64,000 nt of DNA from Peribacillus acanthi (GCF_003073175.1 NZ_QBBX01000006.1:46086-110085), one strand, 5' to 3'; counted from the first letter of the stretch, positions 34,548-44,819 are shown. Notes: generated from the letters alone by a model not told the origin. Numbers and translations are program-made.

Positions 34548-36095
34548 TTATTTATTTTTTGAAAGCTTGATTAATTTTTGGAATGATTGTAAAAACGTAA
34601 ACCAGTTTACTCGATCTTTAAAGTAGCTTTTAAATAGGCTTAAAAAGAGTTCGTACTTTCCATGATAGGGATACCATTGGATTTCACTTGATTTCCAACC
34701 TGAATCAACCATGACGGCTTTTTCATGGCAGAATATCTTTAATCCTGCTTCTCCATGATACCTGCCAACCCCACTTTGTTTGGCTCCACCAAAAGGTAAA
34801 TGATGGTTTGCGGCAGTCACAATGACATCATTGATGACAACAGCACCAGACACAATTTGTGAGGCGACTGTTTGCGCTAGTTGTATATTCTTTGACCATA
34901 CACTTGCATTCAACCCATATTCGCTATCATTGGCAAGTGAGATCACTTCTTCCACTGTGTCGAACGGCACGATGGGCATGATGGGACCGAAAGTCTCTTC
35001 GTTAAGGACTTTCATTCCTTTATAGACATTAGAGAGTACCATCATCGGTACATGCATTTCTCCCTCTTTCCAATGCCTAGGCTCTATACCGGTTTCCAGA
35101 GTAGCGCCTTGTGACAATGCATCTTCAATTTGGTTTCTTACAATGTCAATTTGTGCAGGAAAGGTCATGGAACCCACATCATCTGAATTGCTTTGTCCTT
35201 GTTTCATTTGTGATACTTCTACCTTTACAAGACGTAAAAATTCATTGTAAACGGAACGGTCCACATATACCCGTTCAACACTCATGCAAACTTGGCCACT
35301 ATTTGTAAATGCACCCCATACGGCCGCTTTTGCTGCACGCTTCAAATGTGCATCTGAAAGGACAATCATTGGATCCTTTCCACCTAATTCAAGCGTAGTT
35401 GGAATCAGCTTTTTCGCAGCTACTTGCCCTATGATTTTACCCGTACGGACAGATCCAGTGAAGAAGATATAATCCGGCCCATGTTCAGTCAAGGTAGCCC
35501 CAAGCTCCTTCCCCCCATGAGCAAATGAAACGACACCCTCTGGGAATTCAGCCAATTTAAACAAGTCTTCCATCACTTTACCAACAAAAGGAGTAACTTC
35601 AGACGGTTTTGAAATGACACAGTTTCCACCTACTAATGCACTTAAAATTGGAATCATCGCTAGCTGAAAAGGGTAATTCCATGGTGATATGACGAGCACA
35701 GTTCCTCTTGGCATATATTCAATATAAGATTTTTTTCCCATTAACAATAACGGGGTAGAAACCTTTTGTCTTACCAAGGTTTTTTTTGCAGTTTTATCAA
35801 GTGACTTTAAGAAATCCAACACAGGCATAATATCTGCCACTAAAGCCTCAAGCTTTACCTTGCCAGTGTCTAAAGAAATCTTTTTAGCCAGGTCATCCAT
35901 TTGCTCAACCATGATTCTTCGAAGATTATGAAAATAAACCAACCTTTCATCAATGGTCATGGTTGACCAAGTAGGAAATGCCTTCCTTGACTTTTCATAT
36001 ATAAAAGAGGTTTCTTCTATAGTTGTCTCAAACATCTCGGCAAAAAACTCACCCGTTGCAGGAGACTGTACTTTTAATATTCCTTGTTGTTTCAT
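34548..36095 (-). CDS. Aldehyde dehydrogenase
   Basis: 515-residue NAD(P)-dependent aldehyde dehydrogenase. Visible are SPWNYPFQLA (about 137), FTGS (212-215), the general base E236 (LELGGKDP) and the catalytic C270 (NSGQVCMSVERVYV), plus NEETFGPIMP and the closing PFGGAKQSGVGRYHGE. The C-terminus carries an extra aromatic/basic tail (about 480-515) that could contact membranes, as in fatty-aldehyde dehydrogenases. It follows the SDR acyl-reductase-like gene by 11 bases, so a long-chain or lipid-derived aldehyde substrate is plausible. Substrate not proven. Confidence 0.88.
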   Translation of the reverse strand: MKQQGILKVQSPATGEFFAEMFETTIEETSFIYEKSRKAFPTWSTMTIDERLVYFHNLRRIMVEQMDDLAKKISLDTGKVKLEALVADIMPVLDFLKSLDKTAKKTLVRQKVSTPLLLMGKKSYIEYMPRGTVLVISPWNYPFQLAMIPILSALVGGNCVISKPSEVTPFVGKVMEDLFKLAEFPEGVVSFAHGGKELGATLTEHGPDYIFFTGSVRTGKIIGQVAAKKLIPTTLELGGKDPMIVLSDAHLKRAAKAAVWGAFTNSGQVCMSVERVYVDRSVYNEFLRLVKVEVSQMKQGQSNSDDVGSMTFPAQIDIVRNQIEDALSQGATLETGIEPRHWKEGEMHVPMMVLSNVYKGMKVLNEETFGPIMPIVPFDTVEEVISLANDSEYGLNASVWSKNIQLAQTVASQIVSGAVVINDVIVTAANHHLPFGGAKQSGVGRYHGEAGLKIFCHEKAVMVDSGWKSSEIQWYPYHGKYELFLSLFKSYFKDRVNWFTFLQSFQKLIKLSKNK

Positions 36096-36106
36096 GTGAA
36101 CATCCT

Positions 36107-37195
36107 TTATCTAATTTGAATTTGATACTGTTTATTTTCTTTATTTTCCAAAAAGAACTTTACCATAGCTGGTACACCGTCTTTAAAATCAGGACAAATA
36201 ATTCCTGCCGTGGCTAAATCCCGTTTCGCTTGTTGACAGTCAAAATCACCTTTCCATGTAAAATAATCTAATGCTTCTTTTTCTACTTGAAGCCATTTAC
36301 GAACGGTTGAAATCGAAAGAAACGCTTTACTTAATGAAAGAGGTAGCCTCCCTATAGGCCGTTGCTCAAATAATTCTTGAACGAACATATCATACACTTG
36401 TGAAGCTGTATATGGATTTGGGTCGGTTAAGTGATATGTTTTTCCTTTCCCACCATCGTAAAAGGACACATAAGCAACTGATTGGATAATAAAATCAATC
36501 GGAACAAGATTGATTTTTGCATTTCCTTTTCCTATATAAGGCTTGATTGGAAGAAAGGATAATGAATCTAAAAAATTTAATATAAAATAAGGACCATCAA
36601 ATTTATTGGTTGCCCCTGTAACAGAATGCCCCTTTACAATACCGGGTCTGATGATGGTCACAGGTAGTTGAGATTTCAGTTGTTCCACCAAAACTTCTGC
36701 TTCGTATTTGGTTTTTTCATAATGATTCTTGAATGTTGGTGGCCTTAGGAGTTCGTTTTCATACAATTTCCCTTCCCGCATTCCAGCAACGTATGCCGTA
36801 CTAAAATACACATACCTTTTTAATGACGTCAAGGATTTTACCCATTCATTTACATTTTTAGTACCATTGACATTTATGTTGTATGCTACTGTTTCAGGCA
36901 CTGCCAAGTCATAAATGGCTGCCAGATGAAATACATGGGTGATGTGATTAGAATTAATGGTTTCCTGCAACTCCAAGTCTTTCTTTGTAATATCCCCTTT
37001 GATGGTTTTAATAGAGCCCTCAGGTAAATTGAACTCCCTCAGAATCATTCGAATTTCTTCATTCGCCTTATCTATCATTGATGGCATTACCAGCATATAA
37101 GCTTTATAAAATTCTCGATCCGTTTTAATCAATTGCCTAATCAACTGATTGGAAATGAATCCTGGAAAACCAGTCATGAAATAAACATGAGACAT
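36107..37195 (-). CDS. SDR-family (NAD-binding domain 4, acyl reductase-like) protein
   Basis: 362-residue extended short-chain dehydrogenase. The cofactor loop is TGFPGFIS (residues 8-15). The catalytic Y-x3-K is in NHYEKTKYEAEVL (about 158-166), and STAYVAG supplies the Ser. The fold resembles the thioester-reductase/male-sterility (fatty acyl-CoA reductase) group. It forms an operon with the downstream aldehyde dehydrogenase. Possible role: reducing or oxidising lipid-linked acyl or aldehyde groups. Confidence 0.75.
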   Translation of the reverse strand: MSHVYFMTGFPGFISNQLIRQLIKTDREFYKAYMLVMPSMIDKANEEIRMILREFNLPEGSIKTIKGDITKKDLELQETINSNHITHVFHLAAIYDLAVPETVAYNINVNGTKNVNEWVKSLTSLKRYVYFSTAYVAGMREGKLYENELLRPPTFKNHYEKTKYEAEVLVEQLKSQLPVTIIRPGIVKGHSVTGATNKFDGPYFILNFLDSLSFLPIKPYIGKGNAKINLVPIDFIIQSVAYVSFYDGGKGKTYHLTDPNPYTASQVYDMFVQELFEQRPIGRLPLSLSKAFLSISTVRKWLQVEKEALDYFTWKGDFDCQQAKRDLATAGIICPDFKDGVPAMVKFFLENKENKQYQIQIR

Positions 37196-37249
37196 CCTTC
37201 ACCCTTCTTCCCCATTAAAATAACCTGTTCTAAATCTATTCTTCATAAA

Positions 37250-37280
37250 AACAAAAAATCCTCTAGTATCAGAGGATTAG
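37250..37280 (-). terminator. terminator after the TetR gene
   Basis: AATCCTCT-gatact-AGAGGATT followed by T run on the minus strand. Confidence 0.85.
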
Positions 37281-37289
37281 CAAGATTTC

Positions 37290-38171
37290 TTATTTATACT
37301 TACGAAACAAAGTGACCCAGTTGCTTACTTCAGGGATGTCCCACTTTTCTAAGTAAAGTAACATGCCTTCAAGGATTACTTCTTTATCGATTCCATGTGC
37401 ATGAACTTGATCTTCAATTTGATTGATGGCGGTCTGGACAAATTCCATTTTATCCTTGCCAAGGTTCAGAGATTGAGACAATTCTTTCAATTCAAGTATT
37501 AACTTGTTCATTTGCTCTTGCTTAGAAGGTTCGTGGTTCTCTTCAATTTGAAGGGATTGCAAGAAATTGTCTTCAGAAAGATATTGGTCTTTTTTCTTCA
37601 ATGAACCTGCTATAATATCGTCCAATTTGCTCATCAAAAAACGGGCAAGTCGATACAAATCCTGTTCCTTGACTTCGAATAATAGGATGAAAACATATTC
37701 CTTCATTATGCCACTGAAGATAACAGCAGCATCAAAGGATACTTCCCTTGCTTCTTTACCATATAACTTAATTATTTTTTCAACGGTCCATTTTAAGGAT
37801 TTAGTCCTCATGTCCATCATATAAGTACCCATCTCTTTATTCTTAAAAATGGATGGATCATGCATATGTTTTTGAATGAAATCCCGATATTTCATGAAAT
37901 TGTTCAATTGTAAATATAGTTGTTTCTCGAATTTTTCACGTACCGTTAAGCCTGCTTCATGATCAACATCCATCATTTTTTCGGTAAAGGTTAGATAGCT
38001 TTCCTTTATGATCGACATAAACAATTCATCTTTTGATTCAAAATACGTATACAAGGAACCCTTAGCAATTTTACATTTCGATGCAATATCCTGCATGGAA
38101 GTAGAATGGTATCCTTTTTCTGAAAACAGCTCCAATGCCGTATCAAGAATTAATGCTTTTTTATCATTCAT
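37290..38171 (-). CDS. TetR-family transcriptional regulator
   Basis: 293 residues, long for the family. The N-terminal HTH is LDTALELFSEKGYHSTSMQD with IASKCKIAKGSLYTYFESKDELF. The ligand domain reaches about residue 190, and an additional helical C-terminal extension (200-293) is rich in Glu/Lys. It lies 40 bases downstream of the RND pump gene and is co-oriented, so it may regulate that pump and perhaps the downstream SDR-ALDH pair. Confidence 0.88.
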   Translation of the reverse strand: MNDKKALILDTALELFSEKGYHSTSMQDIASKCKIAKGSLYTYFESKDELFMSIIKESYLTFTEKMMDVDHEAGLTVREKFEKQLYLQLNNFMKYRDFIQKHMHDPSIFKNKEMGTYMMDMRTKSLKWTVEKIIKLYGKEAREVSFDAAVIFSGIMKEYVFILLFEVKEQDLYRLARFLMSKLDDIIAGSLKKKDQYLSEDNFLQSLQIEENHEPSKQEQMNKLILELKELSQSLNLGKDKMEFVQTAINQIEDQVHAHGIDKEVILEGMLLYLEKWDIPEVSNWVTLFRKYK

Positions 38172-38211
38172 CTATTTTACACATCCTAATAGTGGACTAA
38201 TCAAATGCTCT

Positions 38212-41200
38212 TTATTTCTTAAGGAGTCTGAATAGGTCTTCCAATTCTCTTTCCTCATTTATTAATACCTTTTGGTTAGCCCTTTTGAATCTTTTCTTTG
38301 ATTTTCTAGTTTCTTTATCAAAATAACTATAAATAATCGGGATAATAAACAGGGTCAAGAACGTACTGCTAATCAGTCCTCCAATGACTGTTATTCCCAT
38401 TGGTTGGTTTATTTCTGCTCCTTCCCCTATTCCTAGCGCTAACGGGATGAGACCAAGTATCGTAGTAAGTGCAGTCATAAGGATGGGGCGAACACGATCA
38501 AGTACAGATGCTACGATTGCTTCAAAGGTGACCATGCCCATTCCCTTTCGTTGGTTGATATATTCAACGATGACGATAGCATTGTTTACTACTATTCCTG
38601 CAAGTACAATCACACCAATAATAGCAGTCAAGCCAATTGGGGTCCTAGTGATCGTCAAGGCAATGGATACACCAATAATGATAAGTGGAACACTAAACAT
38701 TATCACGAATGGGTATTTTAACGATTCAAATTGAGCAGCCATGACTAAATAGATAAATAAAATTGCTAAGCTCAAAGCTAAGAATAGGTCATTCATGGAC
38801 GAATCCAATAGTTCACGGTCTCCTGAAAAGACGATTTCAGTTTCATCTGGCAGCTTTAATTGTTTAATTTTTTTATCTACTGCATCGGATATGTCCCCTA
38901 AATTCGTTTTTGCTTTATATTTCAAAGTAAACTGGATAGCATCCTGCTGATTAATCCTTTGTATTTTTAATGGGCTTTTTCCAATTGTAAATGAAGCTAA
39001 TTCACCTAATGTGGTGAACGTACCATTAGGTTTTTTTATACTGAGTGTTTTCAATTTATTGATATTTTGAGTGATATTCTGATCATACTCCACTAAAATG
39101 GAATATACATTTGCATTTTCATCGACGATTTGAGCTGCAGTGACTCCCCTTGTCGCATCATTAACCAACATCGCAATCCTTGCAGGGGGCATTCCAGCCT
39201 GGAGTGCTTTATCCCGATTGACTTGGATTTGAATCTCCTCAACAGTCTCATTCAAATCGGTAGACAGATCAGATACACCTTTAATTTCCTTTAAGGAAGA
39301 ACTTATCCTCTTCACCGTTTCTTTTAGACGAATAGGATCAGTATCCTTTACATTAAAGGTCAATGTATATTGTTCAGATCCGGTAGTAGATTGCAAAATG
39401 AACTTTAATTCTGTAGTTGGATTAGCATCAAGGGCAGCCTTTTCAAGATTCGCTTTCACATCATCGACAAATTGGAAAACACTTTTATCCCTTTTTTCTA
39501 AAGGTTTTAATTTGACATAAACTTCAGCTGTGTTTGCCTTTGTTGTTCCTCGGAAAGATTCTTCTTGAGTCGTACCAATCAGCCCAACATACACATCTAC
39601 ATCCTCTTGATTCTTCAATTGTGATTCCAATGCCGAAACAACTTTATCTGTTTCACTTATCGCAGCACCATTTTCAAGCTTAATCTTGATTGAAAAATAT
39701 CCTTCATCTGTACTAGGCAAGAACTGGGTTCCTACTGTCGTTAATCCGAATCCCCCCATCACCAAAAATAGAACGGTGATTAGTAATACCTTTACTCTAT
39801 TATGTAGCGACCATCTAATAGAACGATCCAGTCCTTTCATAAATGAAGAATGTTTCCTTTTTTCCTCTACCCTATCGTTTCCCCCTCTTAACCAGCGGCT
39901 TGCTAACATTGGGACGACCGTCAGAGCCACATATAGAGATGCAACTAAGCTGAATGAAATCGTAAGAGCAAATTCAGTGAACAAATCTCCGATGATACCT
40001 GATACGAACACTACTGGTAAAAAAACAGCAACAGTGGTTAATGTGGAAGCGGTAATTGCCCCTCCAACTTCACGCGCTCCATCAGCTGCAGCGGTTTTTG
40101 GATTCTTACCCATTGAAAGATGACGGTAAATATTTTCAATAACCACAATTGAGTTATCTACTAGCATCCCAATTCCAAGTGCCAATCCACCAAGTGTCAT
40201 GATATTCAATGTGAAATCCGAGAAAAACATGAGGACAAAAGTGACGATTACTGAATATGGGATGGCAATACCGATAATAATTGGACTTTTTACATTCTGG
40301 AGAAATAAGAATAATACGACCATCGCTAGTGCTCCCCCCAAGACAAGGGATGTAGAGATGTTTCCGATGGCACGTTTTATATAATCTCCTTGATCAAATA
40401 ATACATCAGATTCAATGTCCTTATATTTATCTTTTTCCAATAGCTCTTTCAGCTTCAGTTGGAACGCTTTGGACACTGTCGCCGTATTGCTATCTGATTG
40501 TTGTAATACACTTATAAGGACAGAAGGAGTTTCATTAGTCCTTGTCATAGTTCCATCAGATGTATTAACCAATTCTACTAAGGCAACATCCTTAATGGTG
40601 ACTTTATTACCGTTGATTGGGTTTACTGTTACAACCAAATTTTTGACTGCTTCAATAGAAGAAATGCTACTAATAATTCTTGTTGTTAATTGTTTGCCAT
40701 CTGTAAGTACTGGATCTCCTGGCATCGAAACATTATTGGAACGGATTACTGCTACTAAGTCACTTTGGCTTAGTCCATAGGTCTTTAGCTTATCTTGGTT
40801 GAGATTAATTCTAATTTGTTCTGTCAGTGATCCTGAGATTGTAACACTTGCTACACCTTCTACTTTCGTTAATTCCTTTTGCAAATCCGTTGCAAGGCTT
40901 CGTAGAGCCTTTGGATTACTTTCAGAACGCAAAGAAAGTTGGATGATAGGGAATTGTGCCGGATCAAATTTTAGAAATCTTGGTTTTTCTACATCATCTG
41001 GTAGAGGAGTTCCATCGATTCTCTGTAGAACATCTGACTGCACCTCATCAATGTCAGTAGTCCAAGAAAATTGTAAAAGGGTAAAATTTGCGCCTTCCTG
41101 TGATGTGGAAGTAATGGTTTTTAATCCAGGTAGTGTCGACAAATTTGCTTCTAAAGGCTTGGTAATTTTCTCGTTAACTTCTATAGGGCTCGCACCTTCA

Positions 41201-41352
41201 TAGGTGGTTACGACTACTCCAACGGGAGGTTTGATTTCCGGAATTAATTTCACTGGGATATTTAATAAGGATACCGCACCTAAAACGAGTAATAACACCA
41301 TCGTTACAAGTGTGAAAACTGGTCTTCTAATAGAGAAAGCGCTTATTTTCAA
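38212..41352 (-). CDS. RND-superfamily efflux permease (AcrB/SwrC type)
   Basis: 1046-residue proton-driven efflux pump with twelve helices in two halves. TM1 is FTLVTMVLLLVLGAVSLL. The TM4 proton-relay Asp is in LGIGMLVDNSIVVIENIYRH, and the second-half equivalent is IVLAGIVVNNAIVIVEYIN. Large extracellular domains lie at about 35-330 and 560-860. In Firmicutes such pumps (SwrC/YerP) export surfactin-like lipopeptides or other amphiphiles and work without an outer-membrane channel. No adaptor gene is adjacent. The downstream TetR gene is the likely regulator. Confidence 0.92.
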   Translation of the reverse strand: MKISAFSIRRPVFTLVTMVLLLVLGAVSLLNIPVKLIPEIKPPVGVVVTTYEGASPIEVNEKITKPLEANLSTLPGLKTITSTSQEGANFTLLQFSWTTDIDEVQSDVLQRIDGTPLPDDVEKPRFLKFDPAQFPIIQLSLRSESNPKALRSLATDLQKELTKVEGVASVTISGSLTEQIRINLNQDKLKTYGLSQSDLVAVIRSNNVSMPGDPVLTDGKQLTTRIISSISSIEAVKNLVVTVNPINGNKVTIKDVALVELVNTSDGTMTRTNETPSVLISVLQQSDSNTATVSKAFQLKLKELLEKDKYKDIESDVLFDQGDYIKRAIGNISTSLVLGGALAMVVLFLFLQNVKSPIIIGIAIPYSVIVTFVLMFFSDFTLNIMTLGGLALGIGMLVDNSIVVIENIYRHLSMGKNPKTAAADGAREVGGAITASTLTTVAVFLPVVFVSGIIGDLFTEFALTISFSLVASLYVALTVVPMLASRWLRGGNDRVEEKRKHSSFMKGLDRSIRWSLHNRVKVLLITVLFLVMGGFGLTTVGTQFLPSTDEGYFSIKIKLENGAAISETDKVVSALESQLKNQEDVDVYVGLIGTTQEESFRGTTKANTAEVYVKLKPLEKRDKSVFQFVDDVKANLEKAALDANPTTELKFILQSTTGSEQYTLTFNVKDTDPIRLKETVKRISSSLKEIKGVSDLSTDLNETVEEIQIQVNRDKALQAGMPPARIAMLVNDATRGVTAAQIVDENANVYSILVEYDQNITQNINKLKTLSIKKPNGTFTTLGELASFTIGKSPLKIQRINQQDAIQFTLKYKAKTNLGDISDAVDKKIKQLKLPDETEIVFSGDRELLDSSMNDLFLALSLAILFIYLVMAAQFESLKYPFVIMFSVPLIIIGVSIALTITRTPIGLTAIIGVIVLAGIVVNNAIVIVEYINQRKGMGMVTFEAIVASVLDRVRPILMTALTTILGLIPLALGIGEGAEINQPMGITVIGGLISSTFLTLFIIPIIYSYFDKETRKSKKRFKRANQKVLINEERELEDLFRLLKK

Positions 41353-41504
41353 AGCTGAGTCACCTTTCTTGGTACATGATGTATTTGACCATTAAGTCAA
41401 TTCATTTTTGGGAAATATTAAATTAACTATATCTAAAGTGATAGTTGATTTCAATGAGGGATACCTGTTGGGGGTTTATAAAGTCAGTGACTTGATAGTC
41501 AAAT

Positions 41505-41560
41505 CTAAAAAAGGAGCTAATTTACCTTAAGCCAATTGATTGACGAAGGAATAGCTCCTA
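41505..41560 (-). terminator. terminator of the NhaC-family gene
   Basis: AGGAGCTA and TAGCTCCT (41512-41519 and 41552-41559) form a stem with a long loop. On the minus strand it is followed by TTTTTTA. Confidence 0.65.
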
Positions 41561-41564
41561 ATGT

Positions 41565-42947
41565 TTATGATTCAGTGTTTGAGATACCTATTTTTGTAGA
41601 CACACTGACTAATGTCAGAATTGGACAAAGTAGGCAGAAGAATGTAAATGGTACATATTGAAGCGTGGATACTCCTAAAACCTCTGTCAAAAACACTCCT
41701 GACACCCCCCAAGGAATTAGAGGGTTGATAACAGTTCCTGAATCTTCCAAAATCCTGGATAAAGTCTTTTTCGAAAGCTTTAACCTTTCAAAATGACTTT
41801 GGAAGGTGCTTCCTGTTAAAAGGATAGATAAATACTGTTCACCAATTAAAACATTAATAGAAATAGCTGTTGCTACAGTTGATGCAGCTAATTTAAGTGT
41901 TGACGTTAAAAATCTTTCGATAAATTTTAATAGTGCAGGAATGATTCCAAGCATGAAGAGTAATCCGCCAAGTCCTAAAGCTAAAAGCACTAATGAAATA
42001 GAGAACATCATGCTCTCGACTCCACCTCTTGAGAGAATCGTATTTAGCTGTTCGAAATCACTTTCCATAACAAAGCCTGAAAAAAGAATAGAAGACATTT
42101 TTGCAAGTGTCATTTCTTTCGTATTCATAAAACTGATCGCCACTGCACTTAAAATACTAACCGACAATGTTGGAATGGCAGAAACTTTTCTAATGGCAAA
42201 TACTGTTACCAAAATAAATGGAATTAAGCTTGTCCAACCAATTGAAGTTTCGGCTTGTAGTGCTTGTATGAAGTTTTTAATCTCCCCTGTTTTCGTTTCA
42301 GTTCCTGGTGAGAGAATCCAGAATAATATTGCGGATATAATAAATCCAGGGACAGTTGTCCAAAGCATATTTTTAATATGTTCAAAGAGTGAAACACCAA
42401 ATGTCCCAGAAGCTAAGTTTGTAGTATCGGAAACTGGTGACATTTTATCTCCTAAAAACGCTCCTGAAACAACCGCTCCAGCCATAATGGCTAATGAGGC
42501 ATCCATTGCAGCAGCCATTCCGAGAAAAGCTACACCAATTGTGGCTGCAGTGGTAAAAGCACTACCAATACTTATACCAAGGACAGAACAAATGATAAAA
42601 GCAGCTAGATAAATAGGAGTACCAGAAAATAACTTAAATCCACCATACATTAAAGTTGGAATCGTTCCACTGGCCATCCAGCTACTGATTAACATTCCAA
42701 TGAAGAAGAAAATGTATACTGCTCCCAATCCAGTGGTGGCACCTTTAATTAATCCACCTTCTAATTCTTCAAAGCTTAAGCCCTTCCTTCTTCCATAAAC
42801 CATTAATAGAACTATAGACATTATTATTGGCAAATGTGGAACAACACCAAGAAAAATGATCCCACTACTGATGATTCCTAAAATCAATAAAATTAATATA
42901 CTTGCTTCCATTGTAGTAAGCTTAATTTTTGCATCTGCTAATTGCAT
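41565..42947 (-). CDS. NhaC-family transporter (predicted tyrosine transporter)
   Basis: 460-residue membrane protein of the Na+/H+ antiporter NhaC family, about eleven helices. The conserved motif GDKMSPVSDTTNLAS (about 168-182) and IGVAFLGMAAAMD are present. Named antiporter by homology, but a T-box leader with a UAC specifier sits upstream. Such T-box-controlled NhaC members have been proposed to import tyrosine. Monocistronic. Confidence 0.85.
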   Translation of the reverse strand: MQLADAKIKLTTMEASILILLILGIISSGIIFLGVVPHLPIIMSIVLLMVYGRRKGLSFEELEGGLIKGATTGLGAVYIFFFIGMLISSWMASGTIPTLMYGGFKLFSGTPIYLAAFIICSVLGISIGSAFTTAATIGVAFLGMAAAMDASLAIMAGAVVSGAFLGDKMSPVSDTTNLASGTFGVSLFEHIKNMLWTTVPGFIISAILFWILSPGTETKTGEIKNFIQALQAETSIGWTSLIPFILVTVFAIRKVSAIPTLSVSILSAVAISFMNTKEMTLAKMSSILFSGFVMESDFEQLNTILSRGGVESMMFSISLVLLALGLGGLLFMLGIIPALLKFIERFLTSTLKLAASTVATAISINVLIGEQYLSILLTGSTFQSHFERLKLSKKTLSRILEDSGTVINPLIPWGVSGVFLTEVLGVSTLQYVPFTFFCLLCPILTLVSVSTKIGISNTES

Positions 42948-43032
42948 GACAAACCAACCCTTCTATGATGTATTAATAAAAGTAGAATTGGCCTTTGCAT
43001 CTGTTGCCCCACTAGTAAAAGCAAAAAACACA

Positions 43033-43262
43033 AAAAAGCCTCATCTCCACATAGGGACGAAGAAGCTTCGCGGTACCACCCTAATTGCTACTTCAAATTG
43101 AAGCAACCACTCTTTAAAATCTTGTTCAATTGCATGCAGGTGTATTTCAATCATCTGTTGCCCGGACTTCCATCACCCATCCGGTTTCTATTTGCTGCAT
43201 CCAGAATCATTACTTCAAACTGCTAACAAGAAAGATATTCATTTACACTTAGACGCTTTTAA
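43033..43262 (-). ncRNA. T-box leader, probably tyrosine-specific
   Basis: Minus strand: the T-box motif AGGGTGGTACCGCG (43082-43069) is followed by a hairpin with GTCCC...GGAGATGAGGC and TTTTTT (about 43033-43066). Stem I contains GGATGGGTGATGGAAGTCC as apical element. The likely specifier is UAC (43144-43142) in GAAATACACC, a tyrosine codon. Uncharged tRNA-Tyr would stabilise the antiterminator. The rest of this 504-bp gap (43263-43451) is promoter DNA for this unit and for the divergent DMT gene. Confidence 0.93.
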
Positions 43263-43451
43263 GCGGTAAAGCATATTAGTAATATAGCTGATATCCTACA
43301 AGTGGTCAAGAAATTTTTTTAGCAAAAGCTGAAACACTAATCAAATTTTAAAATTTTCCCCAGAAGATGAACTTTATATATACTGATAAAACCTTTATAT
43401 TGTACCTTATTAATAGGATGGCATTTCCATTTCAGAAAGGAGGAATTTTTT

Positions 43452-44438
43452 TTGAAAGAGCTGACCCTTGGCATTGTTTCATCGATGTTTTTTGCAGTTA
43501 CATTCGTCTTAAATCGATCCATGGAACTGTCAGGAGGAAGTTGGATGTGGAGCTCCTCCTTAAGATTTTTGTTCATGCTACCATTTTTATTCTTGATTGT
43601 ATTTATAAGAAAAAATGGTACACAAGTTTTTAAAGAGATAAATAAAGCACCAATAGAATGGTTTGGATGGAGCTGTGTTGGCTTTGTGCTTTTTTACGCT
43701 CCGATTACTTTTGCTGCATCATATGGACCTGGTTGGTTAATAGCAGGTACTTGGCAATTCACGATTGTAGCAGGGATTTTAATAGCCCCATTATTTTATA
43801 CTGTTATTCAAACTTCTTCAGGAACAGTCAAACAAAGATATTCAATTGATAAAAGAGCTTTAGCCATATCCACTTTAATTTTGGTAGGTGTTATGTTCAT
43901 ACAGTTACAAAATAACAGTACTTTATCCTTATCTGAAATGGTATTAGGAATTCTACCCGTTGTAATTGCTGCATTTGCTTACCCCCTTGGAAATCGAAAG
44001 ATGATGGAACTTTGCAATGGGAAACTAGATACCTTTCAGAGGATATTAGGAATGACTTTAGCAAGTTTACCCGTGTGGTTATTGATCAGTAGTATAGCTT
44101 ACATAAAAGTGGGTCCACCAAGCTCAGACCAAGTGATTCAATCATTGATTGTGGCAATCTGTTCAGGAGTAATTGCTACCTCTTTATTCTTTATTGCCAC
44201 GAATCGTGTAAGGAATCATCAAGGTAAACTTGCATCTGTGGAGTCTACACAATCTTCTCAGATACTTTTTGTTATTGGAGGGGAGTCTATTCTTTTAGCA
44301 AGCCCCTTACCTTCTGGTCTTACTATTTTGGGAATTCTTTTAATTATCATCGGAATAATTGCTCATACGTTTAATATGAAGAAAATAAATGCCTCACAAA
44401 TTAACACACCCACTGCAGAGATTGAGTCAAAAGGATAG
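43452..44438 (+). CDS. DMT-superfamily transporter (EmrE-like, PF13536 type)
   Basis: 328-residue membrane protein with about ten helices. The N-terminus KELTLGIVSSMFFAVTFVLN and GWLIAGTWQFTIVAGILIAP are typical of the multidrug-resistance efflux-like DMT group. Start is TTG 43452 after an excellent AAAGGAGG. Divergent from the T-box-controlled NhaC gene. Substrate unknown. The last 20 residues are polar. Confidence 0.82.
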   Translation: MKELTLGIVSSMFFAVTFVLNRSMELSGGSWMWSSSLRFLFMLPFLFLIVFIRKNGTQVFKEINKAPIEWFGWSCVGFVLFYAPITFAASYGPGWLIAGTWQFTIVAGILIAPLFYTVIQTSSGTVKQRYSIDKRALAISTLILVGVMFIQLQNNSTLSLSEMVLGILPVVIAAFAYPLGNRKMMELCNGKLDTFQRILGMTLASLPVWLLISSIAYIKVGPPSSDQVIQSLIVAICSGVIATSLFFIATNRVRNHQGKLASVESTQSSQILFVIGGESILLASPLPSGLTILGILLIIIGIIAHTFNMKKINASQINTPTAEIESKG

Positions 44439-44528
44439 CTATGATTAATCCTTTAACTTCATTATTGAAGTTTTCCCTAGAAGTACAAAAAGGATTTTCT
44501 TTCACCTAAAGAGAATAACATTTAAGAG

Positions 44529-44819
44529 GTGATTTCGATTAAATGGATAGCTTGGCTTTTTAAGCGGAATATTCGAAGAGATTTAAGTGAATTATTAGTA
44601 ATCCTTATCTTATTAGTACTAATAAATATAACTAATCCAAAATTTATATTAAATCATCCTATTTTAATACTTCCATACTTTTTAGGAGTTTTGGTTATTT
44701 CCAGAATCCTTCAGATTGTTATTGATAAGCTAATCGGTAGATATAACAGGGAAATTAAATTAATATATTTTGTTTTAGTAATCACAGTGACTTCGTTTGT
44801 CGGTGCGTTTATTAAGTAA
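44529..44819 (+). CDS. Small membrane protein of unknown function, 96 aa
   Basis: About 96 residues with a basic N-terminus (FKRNIRRD) and three hydrophobic helices (about 20-38, 44-62, 78-95). The likely start is GTG 44529 with AAGAG upstream, so the exact start is uncertain. No family recognised. Confidence 0.55.
   Translation: MISIKWIAWLFKRNIRRDLSELLVILILLVLINITNPKFILNHPILILPYFLGVLVISRILQIVIDKLIGRYNREIKLIYFVLVITVTSFVGAFIK

Noticed and set aside
41806..42612. 268-codon plus-strand ORF
   Set aside because: It lies entirely opposite the NhaC-family gene, which has clear family motifs and a T-box. No start signal on the plus strand.
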